Shown: piece after piece, positions 25,951-33,276 of the stretch
Layout: the number at the start of each line of letters is the position of its first letter
How positions within the stretch are numbered: the stretch's first letter is position 1
NCBI GenBank assembly: GCA_022844265.1
Contig: JALHMA010000019.1
Location: 1 to 33,276 of the forward strand
Length of the DNA stretch: 33,276 bases
From: Saprospiraceae bacterium
GTDB lineage: Bacteria > Bacteroidota > Bacteroidia > Chitinophagales > Saprospiraceae
Reading direction: 5' to 3'
Notes under the pieces: generated by a model
Database searches by the model: none
Told to the model about the DNA's origin: nothing
The model's input: the letters and a program-made list of their open reading frames with translations, nothing else
Made by a program: the position numbers and the translations under genes

Positions 25951-27198
25951 CTAGAAGTCGTTGATAGAGCGACCGAGGAAGGTCAGCACACAGCGGAATC
26001 CAATATAGCATTTGGTTGTATCCTGGTATTCCCAGGAGCGGGTACCGGTTTGCATAAAGAATGCAACATCTTTCCAGGAACCTCCGCGAATAACTTTGCG
26101 TTTGGCGGTTTTAGGATCGTCTTCTTTGGCGTCTACCCGAATATCGGAGTTCAGGTCATGAACGAAAGAGTACGCGTTTTCGAAGTATGCTGTTTCAGTC
26201 CATTCAGCCACGTTGCCGGACATGCAATACAGGCCGTAATCGTTGGGGTAGTAACCATCGGCTTTCACCGTGTACAAACCTCCGTCTTCAGCATAGTTGC
26301 CGCGACCGGGTTTGAAGTTAGCCAACAGGCAACCTTTTGCATTGCGGGTGTAGTAGGCGCCCCATGGATATGGCGCTTCTGCGCGACCGCCACGAGCGGC
26401 ATATTCCCATTCAAATTCTGTTGGAAGGCGGAAATCTTCCGTGTTGACATCGCCGTCGGAATACATATCCCAGACTTTGCCGCGCCAGTAGCAGAATGCT
26501 TTGGACATTTTCCAGTTTACCCCGACCACAGGGTAATCGTCAAAAGCAGGGTGCCAGAAGTAGTTCCGTGTCATCGGCTCATTGTAGGAATACGCAAAAT
26601 CGCGGATCCAGCTGAGCGTATCGGGATAAACCCGCACTTTTTCTTTGTGGATGTGGCTGGTACGATTGCTGTTGCGATCGTGCGCAGCGCGCTGCCAGTC
26701 GTACCACTGGTATTCAAACACCAGTTTGCTGACGTCCAGTTCTTTACGACCGGCAAAACGTTCGTTGCCCTGGTAGTAAAGGTCTTGCAATTCTTCAGCG
26801 TTGTCTTCCCAATCGACATCCTCTTCCCAGTCAACCAGGGGTTTGTCGCTGTCGCCATCGTCTTCGATAACGTGTTGCAGGGTTTCATGTGCCAGGGAGT
26901 CGGACACCCACTTTACGAATTGGCGGTATTCGTTGTTGGTGATCTCCGTGTCGTCCATAAAGAAGCCCTGGATAGAGATGGACTTCGGACGTGCGACCAG
27001 GGATTTGCTGAGGTCCTCATCGCCGGAGCCGATGTGAAGCGTACCGGAAGGTACGTACACCATACCGTAAGGATTAACGCCGCTCCATTTTGGGCGACTG
27101 ACGACGCCGACCAGTTGGCCGCTTTCTTTCCGACCGCATGATGCGACCGCAGCCGCAAAGAAGAGCAATAGCAGAATAGATTTCTGTAGTTTTTTCAT
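25951..27198 (-). CDS. gldK: Gliding motility lipoprotein GldK (FGE-sulfatase-like domain)
   Basis: Lipobox AAAVASCG; MVYVPSGTLHIGSGDED..EITNNEYRQFVKWV..RLPTEFEWEYAARGG..CMSGNVAEWTETAY..VIRGGSWKD. ATG at 27198; the track start at 27207 is GTG. Confidence 0.96.
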   Translation of the reverse strand: MKKLQKSILLLLFFAAAVASCGRKESGQLVGVVSRPKWSGVNPYGMVYVPSGTLHIGSGDEDLSKSLVARPKSISIQGFFMDDTEITNNEYRQFVKWVSDSLAHETLQHVIEDDGDSDKPLVDWEEDVDWEDNAEELQDLYYQGNERFAGRKELDVSKLVFEYQWYDWQRAAHDRNSNRTSHIHKEKVRVYPDTLSWIRDFAYSYNEPMTRNYFWHPAFDDYPVVGVNWKMSKAFCYWRGKVWDMYSDGDVNTEDFRLPTEFEWEYAARGGRAEAPYPWGAYYTRNAKGCLLANFKPGRGNYAEDGGLYTVKADGYYPNDYGLYCMSGNVAEWTETAYFENAYSFVHDLNSDIRVDAKEDDPKTAKRKVIRGGSWKDVAFFMQTGTRSWEYQDTTKCYIGFRCVLTFLGRSINDF

Positions 27199-27485
27199 GT
27201 TAAACACCCGTGTTTCCTACTTTAATTGTTGTTTCTGGAAAAAGTGGTCGTAAAGGTAGAAGTTTAAATTCTATGCGAAAAAGTTTTCCAAATAAAATTG
27301 GCTGAAATGCAATAGCAAGACTCTAAAAGCAACAGACAAACGTCTTTTTAACTTTTCATTGTATCCAAGCCAATTTTTTTTATCGCCTTTGTTCAAATCG
27401 CGGGCAAAAATACTTTTAAACTGGCTTATCCGTGCATCAATTGATAAATTTACAAATACGATGCCGAATTTTTTTTCAAAGGCGC

Positions 27486-28460
27486 TCAAAAGAAGCGGGG
27501 ATTGTAGATTACCGGGGGTAATTTGCCTGCCCCGATCTGTTTGTTCAGGTTATACCGGATGAGTAGTTCGTGGCTTCCCCGATTGGCTACATTCAGTGCC
27601 GAAAGTGGAATATCGAACGCGTAGGCCAGTATGGTTTTTTCGTTGAGTTTGACGCCTGCCAGCAAAACAGCGGCATCTCTTGATGTCTTTGTAAAGCCCC
27701 TAAACGATCCGCCGGCAAAGATATTTTCCCGCCAGCGCGCTACAAGCGAAATTTCTGATTGTGTCTCGGCTATGTCAGTTTTAACTAAAAAAGCGGGCCG
27801 AAGCGTCAGATCGTCACTGATGTCAAAGGAATATGTTAACGATGCATTGTAATGTGAAATTGTTTGCAGCCGGAAAGTTCCGTTTGTCGTGGTCGACCGA
27901 AGTGCGGGGGCATAAACCGGCTGCATAGCCAATCCGATTTCCAATTTATTTAATTGGGCAAAAACGCCGATTTCAAAAATCGGTGTGCCGGCCCGAACGG
28001 TGCCTTCCGACAGCAGTACATCGTTGTGGCTGAAGACGGGTTCTACATAGGTGCCTTCCGGCGCGCGCAGTTTGCTGCCATCCAGCGCATATTGCAAATA
28101 GCCGCCGCTTACCCCGAGCGACAATAAACTGTTCCGGCCCAGTTCCATCTGGTAGTTGTAACTCAAAACCGCCTGGGTAACCGAGTGGGCGCCAATGACA
28201 TCGTTGTCGACCCGCAAACCCACACCGCTGTTGATGACATACAGCGGCATGTGCGCATTGATATGCTGCGTAACGGGTGCGCCTTTCAAACCAGACCATT
28301 GCTGCCGGTAAACGCCATTGACGATCAGGGAGTTTTCCAGGCCTGCATTGGCAGGGTTGTACGCGTATGGATTGAGCATATACAAGCTGTACTGCGGCGC
28401 TTGTTGCGCGACAGACCAACCCGACATACACAATAATATATAGGTAATGGTCTTTCTCAT
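27486..28460 (-). CDS. PorP/SprF family type IX secretion system membrane protein
   Basis: QQAPQYSLYMLNPYAYNPANAGLENSLIVNGVYRQQWSGLKGAPVTQHINAHMPLY signature. Confidence 0.94.
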   Translation of the reverse strand: MRKTITYILLCMSGWSVAQQAPQYSLYMLNPYAYNPANAGLENSLIVNGVYRQQWSGLKGAPVTQHINAHMPLYVINSGVGLRVDNDVIGAHSVTQAVLSYNYQMELGRNSLLSLGVSGGYLQYALDGSKLRAPEGTYVEPVFSHNDVLLSEGTVRAGTPIFEIGVFAQLNKLEIGLAMQPVYAPALRSTTTNGTFRLQTISHYNASLTYSFDISDDLTLRPAFLVKTDIAETQSEISLVARWRENIFAGGSFRGFTKTSRDAAVLLAGVKLNEKTILAYAFDIPLSALNVANRGSHELLIRYNLNKQIGAGKLPPVIYNPRFF

Positions 28461-28465
28461 ATCAT

Positions 28466-28760
28466 TGAGTATCTGAAGATTTGAGGATTCGAGTATTTGA
28501 AAGATTCGAGTATCTGCCTTGTAACTTTTGGTGATAGTAGGAGAAGGTAGTTGAATGCTCGTAACCTATTCAGTACTGTGTTATCTAAATTTTTGAATAT
28601 TCGAGGATGCGAGTATTTGAGTATAAATGATTCGTTATCGGTCAGATACTCGAATACTCAAATCTTCGGATACTCAAAAAATTAGGCGACTATGTATTCT
28701 GTAAGAGACCTAAAGCTGCCAGTCAGATACTCGAATCTCCAAATACTCGAATACTCAATA
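28466..28760. repeat. Multi-copy 8-mer arrays (GAGTATTT/GAGTATTC) in alternating orientation between the DUF255 gene and porP
   Basis: Arrays at 28466-28516, 28590-28625, 28642-28677 and 28723-28760; the first two show GAGTAT on +, the last two on -. Confidence 0.88.
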
Positions 28761-30834
28761 AAAAGTCATCCAACCCGGTCACCGGGCGCTGACAACTGAA
28801 ATCCCGACAAACATAAATCAAAGCATCGGTATCTCCTGCTACCTTTTCAGCCAATAAGGGCAAATCATCTGTAATTTGTTCAGAAGCGGCTATTACACTG
28901 TTTGGAAGGAAGAAACGTTGTATCGCCGCCGCCTTTTCGAATGCATTTTTTCCCAGCACAGCTATTTCATGGTACGGATGCACTTCCATCATCATGGCCA
29001 AGGCCCAACGCTCGAACGAACGCGGATACTTCCTGATGGCGTCTTCCACCCGCAGGAGCATTTGCCGCGCCATCTCCCGCCAATCTGTTCGTCCCATCAA
29101 AATGCCCAGCCTTTGCAGGTTGTGTACCATCGTACTGTTCCCGGAAGGTGTGGCATTGTCCTGCAAATCTTTTTTGCGCAAAACAATATCCGTCTGGTCG
29201 CTGCCTGTAAAATAAAAAAGGCCCGTCGCCGAATCGTAGAAATAACTCAAAACCAGGCGGGTATATTTTTCAGCCTGCCGTAAATAGTTGAGGTCGAAGG
29301 TAATTTCGTACAGATCAATCAGCGCTGCAATCAAAAAAGCGTAATCTTCCAGAAATGCGTCGTATTGTGCGTGGCCGTCTTTCCATGTATGCAGCAGGGC
29401 GCCATCAGCCGCGCCGGGTTTGGCAAATTTTTCGAGCAGGAAATCCATGTTGCGCGCGGCAGTCTGGCGATACGTTTCATCGCCCAGCACTTTGAACGCA
29501 GCAATATGCGCGGAACACATGAGGGCATTCCAGCCGAGCAATATTTTATCGTCCAGGCCCGGCCAGATGCGCTGCGACCGAACGGCAAACAGTTTTTCCC
29601 GACTGTGTTGCAAACGTGTTTTGAGTTCCGCTACACCTATATCATTAGCACTGGCAAACGCTTCGAAGCCGGATGGCCGCCAAATAATATTCTTTTCCTC
29701 CCAGTTGCCCGATTCGGTCACGCCGTAAAAAGCGCAAAACAGCTCCGATTCAGGGCCGAGTACCTGTTCGATTTCAGATTGTTCCCACACATAAAATTTA
29801 CCTTCCACGCCCTCTGAATCCGCATCCTGCGCCGAATAAAATCCACCTTCAGGGTGCGTCATTTCCGCTGCCACGTAGCGGAGCGTTTCTTCGATGGTTT
29901 CCCGGTACAAACCGGCCCTGGCTGAGGCTCCCGGCGAATAAGCGGCATTCGCCTGCGCCCATTTACAGGCTTCCGAAATGACCGAAACCAGCAGCGCATT
30001 GTCGTACAGCATTTTTTCAAAATGCGGAACCAGCCAGGCCCTGTCGGTGGCGTATCGCGCAAAACCGCCGCCAATTTGGTCGTAAATACCGCCCTGGATC
30101 ATTTTATCTAACGACAACAGGGCATGTTCGATGGCCTCGGGCTGAGGGCTGAAATAATGGTAATTCAGTAAAAAATGGATGGCCATGGTGGCCGGAAATT
30201 TGGGCGCGCCGCCAAAACCGCCTTCGAGCGGATCAAAATCCTGCTTCAGACGGTTAAAAATGGCGTCCAGATCGGACTGCTGAAAGGAGACCGAGCGCAG
30301 GTCTTCGGGCGCATCCGCGTTTTTGACAAACAAACCGTCGTTGCGTTCGATATGCCGCATCAGGTTTTCAGCCTGATCGATGGCTTTTTGCGGTTCTTTT
30401 TGCCAGATATTGCTGAGGTGTTGCAACAGTTGTATCCAGGAAGGCCTGTTAAATGCCGGGCGGGGCGGAAAATAGGTGCCCGCATAAAAAGGTTTGCCTT
30501 CCGGGGTGAGAAAACAATTGAGGGGCCAGCCGCCGCCGCCGGTGAGTATCTGGCAAGCCTCCATATAAATGGCGTCCACATCGGGCCGTTCTTCCCGGTC
30601 CACTTTGATGTTGATAAAGTGCTCGTTCATAAACCGCGCAATGTCCTCATTTTCAAATGATTCGCGTTCCATCACATGGCACCAGTGGCAGGTGGAATAC
30701 CCGATGCTGACCAATATGGGTTTTTGTTCGGCCCGGGCGCGTTCAAATGCTTCCGGTTTCCAGGCATACCAGTCTACTGGATTGTGTGCGTGTTGCAGCA
30801 GGTATGGAGAGCGTTCGTGTTGGAGGTAATTCAC
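28723..30834 (-). CDS. DUF255 / thioredoxin-domain protein (YyaL, SSP411-like)
   Basis: [89 protein letters not shown] start at 30834. Confidence 0.96.
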   Translation of the reverse strand: MNYLQHERSPYLLQHAHNPVDWYAWKPEAFERARAEQKPILVSIGYSTCHWCHVMERESFENEDIARFMNEHFINIKVDREERPDVDAIYMEACQILTGGGGWPLNCFLTPEGKPFYAGTYFPPRPAFNRPSWIQLLQHLSNIWQKEPQKAIDQAENLMRHIERNDGLFVKNADAPEDLRSVSFQQSDLDAIFNRLKQDFDPLEGGFGGAPKFPATMAIHFLLNYHYFSPQPEAIEHALLSLDKMIQGGIYDQIGGGFARYATDRAWLVPHFEKMLYDNALLVSVISEACKWAQANAAYSPGASARAGLYRETIEETLRYVAAEMTHPEGGFYSAQDADSEGVEGKFYVWEQSEIEQVLGPESELFCAFYGVTESGNWEEKNIIWRPSGFEAFASANDIGVAELKTRLQHSREKLFAVRSQRIWPGLDDKILLGWNALMCSAHIAAFKVLGDETYRQTAARNMDFLLEKFAKPGAADGALLHTWKDGHAQYDAFLEDYAFLIAALIDLYEITFDLNYLRQAEKYTRLVLSYFYDSATGLFYFTGSDQTDIVLRKKDLQDNATPSGNSTMVHNLQRLGILMGRTDWREMARQMLLRVEDAIRKYPRSFERWALAMMMEVHPYHEIAVLGKNAFEKAAAIQRFFLPNSVIAASEQITDDLPLLAEKVAGDTDALIYVCRDFSCQRPVTGLDDFLLSIRVFGDSSI

Positions 30835-30837
30835 TAT

Positions 30838-30859
30838 TAGTTATCGGTTATTAGTTATC
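30838..30859 (-). repeat. Leader element GATAACTAATAACCGATAACTA, 3 nt before the DUF255 start codon
   Basis: 21/22 match to 8801-8822 upstream of pepP, same orientation relative to the gene. Confidence 0.88.
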
Positions 30860-30896
30860 AGTGTTGATAATCAGGCATTTACAAAGAACCAGATTC

Positions 30897-30904
30897 CAAA
30901 GGTA
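30897..30904 (-). promoter_or_regulatory. Candidate -7 element TACCTTTG for the DUF255 gene
   Basis: Exact TAnnTTTG on the minus strand upstream of the leader element. Confidence 0.5.
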
Positions 30905-30920
30905 TAGTTTTACATAACTC

Positions 30921-30957
30921 AATAAAAAAAGTCTGCCCTGCATTGCGCAGAGCAGAC
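30921..30957 (-). terminator. Intrinsic terminator of the HtrA-like protease gene
   Basis: Minus: GTCTGCTCTGCGCAATGCAGGGCAGACTTTTTTTATT. Confidence 0.8.
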
Positions 30958-31002
30958 ACATCAAAACAAAACGAAAAACCAACTTTTATTTTACCAGACG
31001 GG

Positions 31003-31135
31003 GTTGGGAGTGGGATATTGGGATATTATGATATTAGGATATTATGGTATTGGGATATTGGATAATTTATTGGTAATCGACCTATTGGGTGATAATATCT
31101 CAATATCATAATATCCCAATATCTCACCCAACTCA
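31003..31135. repeat. Inverted repeat of GGATATTATGATATT-type 8-mers after the HtrA-like stop
   Basis: GATATTGGGATATTATGATATT 31014-31035 versus its exact reverse complement at 31102-31123; flanked by GTTGGG arms. Confidence 0.92.
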
Positions 31136-32284
31136 ACCGTCAGTTTTTGTTTTAAGCCGTACCGGAATCACCCGTGCTTTACCGTCGCGTATGACGGACA
31201 CCTCCACTGTTTCACCCACTTTAGAACGACCGATGTACTCCATAAGTTCTGAAGTGGTTGTCACATTTTTGCCATTTACTTTCGTAATGATATCTTTTTG
31301 CAGAATTCCGGCCAGTGCGGCAGAACCTTGAAGGTCTGCCACTTCCACTACTGCAACACCTTTCGAGTATTCGATATTGAGTTCGCGGGCGACACTGGAA
31401 TCCATCGTGGCAATATTCACACCGAGGTATGCGCGTTTGAAGGTGCCGTATTTGATCAGGTCGTCGGCAATCCGTTTGACCAGGTTGACCGGGATGGCGA
31501 AGGAATAACCTGCAAACACACCTGTCGGGGTAGCAATGGCTGAATTGATGCCAATCAGCCGGCCCTCCACATCTACCAGGGCGCCGCCGGAATTACCCGG
31601 ATTGACGGCAGCATCAGTTTGAATAAACGATTCGATGGCGCGCCCGCCTTTAATAATGTCGATGTCCCGCGCTTTTGCGCTGATAATACCCGCTGTAACG
31701 GTGGAAGTCAGGTCGAACGGATTGCCTACGGCCAACACCCATTCACCTACTTTTACATCATCGGAATTGCCTATTTCGATAGCGGGCAGGTCTTTGGAGT
31801 CAATTTTTATCACGGCCATATCGGTGCTTTCGTCGCGGCCCACCAGCCGCGCCTTGAACTCGCGGTTGTCGTGCAGGGTCACTTCAAACTCGTCGGCAAA
31901 TTCCACCACATGGTTGTTCGTCAGGATATAACCGTCTTCGGTATAAATCACACCGGAACCGGTGCCTGAACGCGGCTGTTGCTCATATTGAAAGCGCTGT
32001 CCGAAGAAATATTGAAACGGATCGACAGACCGTTGATTGCGTTGGCGCTGCACCGCCGCTTCCCTGCTTTCCGTAGCTTTGATGTGCACAACGGCATCCA
32101 TGGAACGCTCCGCTGCTTTTATGAAATCAAAAGGAACCGGCGCAGCGCCAAAATTCGCCTGCCGGACATACGAAGTTGTCTCAGGAATTTGAACGACCTG
32201 TGGTTTTTCGAGCAATTTTGCTGCACCAAGTGTCATCAGGCCACCGGCAGCGCCAGCAAGAAGTGTGGACCAAAATTTATTCAT
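31133..32284 (-). CDS. Trypsin-like serine peptidase with one PDZ domain (HtrA/Deg family)
   Basis: GSGVIYTEDGYILTNNHVV, DMAVIKI, TDAAVNPGNSGGALVDVEGRLIGIN; C-terminal PDZ. Confidence 0.96.
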   Translation of the reverse strand: MNKFWSTLLAGAAGGLMTLGAAKLLEKPQVVQIPETTSYVRQANFGAAPVPFDFIKAAERSMDAVVHIKATESREAAVQRQRNQRSVDPFQYFFGQRFQYEQQPRSGTGSGVIYTEDGYILTNNHVVEFADEFEVTLHDNREFKARLVGRDESTDMAVIKIDSKDLPAIEIGNSDDVKVGEWVLAVGNPFDLTSTVTAGIISAKARDIDIIKGGRAIESFIQTDAAVNPGNSGGALVDVEGRLIGINSAIATPTGVFAGYSFAIPVNLVKRIADDLIKYGTFKRAYLGVNIATMDSSVARELNIEYSKGVAVVEVADLQGSAALAGILQKDIITKVNGKNVTTTSELMEYIGRSKVGETVEVSVIRDGKARVIPVRLKTKTDG

Positions 32285-32450
32285 AATGCAAACTAATTGA
32301 AAATTATGGGTGAATAACTTTGTTAAACGAGATGGCTAAGAAACGCATGAAAGGCATATTTGCTGCCGGAAATGAACATTTTAACGTCCTGTTAACCAGC
32401 AGAGGCGTCTACGCCTTTTGGTATAAAAGCAGGGTCTGAAACGTCAAAAT

Positions 32451-32481
32451 TTTGCGTCTATGATAAGCCCGCTTACCTTCG
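32451..32481 (+). promoter_or_regulatory. Candidate promoter TTTG-N19-TACCTTCG overlapping the annotated HD-gene start
   Basis: TTTG 32451-32454; TACCTTCG 32474-32481, one mismatch to TAnnTTTG. Confidence 0.4.
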
Positions 32482-33113
32482 ACCGACCAAATACAGTTTT
32501 TGACCGACCAACACCGCTGATGAAGCGTTTTTTAGAAGAACCGAACGCGCTGGAGAAACTCCTTCAACCGGAAAATACCCTGGAGGAACTGCTGCTTACC
32601 ATCCCTGAATTTCGATACGGGTTGTTGTGGGGCGAACCGCGTTATGGCCACCCCGAAGGCCGTGTATGTTTCCATGTCCGGGAGGTATTTAATAATATAG
32701 ACCTGATCACTGAACTGTCAGCGGAGGACAGGCGCAGGTTGCGACTGATCTCCCTGGCACACGATACGTTCAAGTATGCGGAGGATCGCACCCGCCCCCG
32801 CGACTGGTCGAAACACCACAGCCTGCTGGCCCGAAATTTTATGGAAAAGTATACCGATGACCCTGTCATTCTGGACATCATCGAAACCCACGACGACGCT
32901 TATTACATCTGGCTGGACGCCCGGCACGATCAAACGCTGCCTGATACACGCCGCACTTCACTTGGCCTGCTGCTCCAGCGCATGGATTATTGCCTCCAGA
33001 TGTATTACCTGTTTTTCAAGTGCGATACACAAACGGGCGATAAAACCCAGGCGCCGCTGAAGTGGTTTGAAAAAACGGCGCCGGGTATTCGGGTGGTGAA
33101 AATCAAGGAGTAA
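32460..33113 (+). CDS. HD-domain protein (start 32460 or 32520)
   Basis: HPEGRVCFHVREVFNNIDLI..LISLAHDTFKYAEDRTRPRDWSKHHSLLARNFMEKYTDDPVILDIIETHDDAYYIW. Confidence 0.8.
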   Translation: MISPLTFDRPNTVFDRPTPLMKRFLEEPNALEKLLQPENTLEELLLTIPEFRYGLLWGEPRYGHPEGRVCFHVREVFNNIDLITELSAEDRRRLRLISLAHDTFKYAEDRTRPRDWSKHHSLLARNFMEKYTDDPVILDIIETHDDAYYIWLDARHDQTLPDTRRTSLGLLLQRMDYCLQMYYLFFKCDTQTGDKTQAPLKWFEKTAPGIRVVKIKE

Positions 33114-33131
33114 TGTTTGGTGTTTTGCGGG

Positions 33132-33165
33132 CCTCACCCCCCGGCCCCCTCTCCAATGGGTGAGG
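33132..33165. repeat. C-rich dispersed repeat copy 2 with terminal inverted CCTCACCC/GGGTGAGG
   Basis: CCTCACCCCCCGGCCCCCTCTCCAATGGGTGAGG. Confidence 0.85.
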
Positions 33166-33241
33166 TTAACCCACAAGTCAGGGTTTTTTGAAAAAAGTTG
33201 TAGTTCTTTGACAGACTGAAACCATCTAAAGTTATTTTGCT

Positions 33242-33276
33242 ATGATTTTAGAACCAATAATACATCAACAGATGTT
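33242..33276 (+). CDS. Possible start of a CDS truncated by the window edge (MILEPIIHQQM..)
   Basis: ATG 33242 open to the edge, preceded by TTTG-N21-TTATTTTG (33207-33239). Confidence 0.25.
   Translation, partial: MILEPIIHQQM

Noticed and set aside
25852-27141. 429-aa plus-strand ORF antisense to gldK
   Set aside because: Lies opposite a well-supported GldK; translation is low-complexity with no recognisable domain. Shadow ORF from codon bias.

Overview
Bacteroidota chromosomal window; gene content suggests a Saprospiraceae-like genome, but taxonomy is inferred only. It holds about 23 convincing CDSs. The central block is a T9SS/gliding locus on the minus strand (porP/sprF-like, gldK, gldL, gldM, gldN). 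Others are a hemD-ccmB-ccmC-ccmD-glutamate dehydrogenase run, an Lrp/AsnC regulator, purA, gcvH, an Xaa-Pro aminopeptidase, a TonB receptor + DUF4249 lipoprotein pair, a four-repeat DUF4394 protein with a T9SS sorting tail, a DUF255 thioredoxin-domain protein, an HtrA-like protease and an HD-domain protein. A long minus-strand T9SS-sorted protein (1..2704) runs off the left edge and is missing from the ORF track. No tRNA, rRNA, CRISPR or transposase was recognised. The most striking unexplained signal is between the genes. Several sequence-unrelated families of degenerate 7-9 nt tandem words, often arranged as inverted repeats, sit exactly against ORF boundaries: directly after or overlapping stop codons, or a few nt before start codons. 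Recognisable terminators and Bacteroidota -7 boxes (TAnnTTTG) lie outside them. Clear cases are a 120-bp-arm inverted repeat at 14176-14448, a 22-nt leader element shared at identical spacing by two unrelated genes, and the same 17-mer spanning the stop codons of two unrelated genes. All alignments were done by eye.
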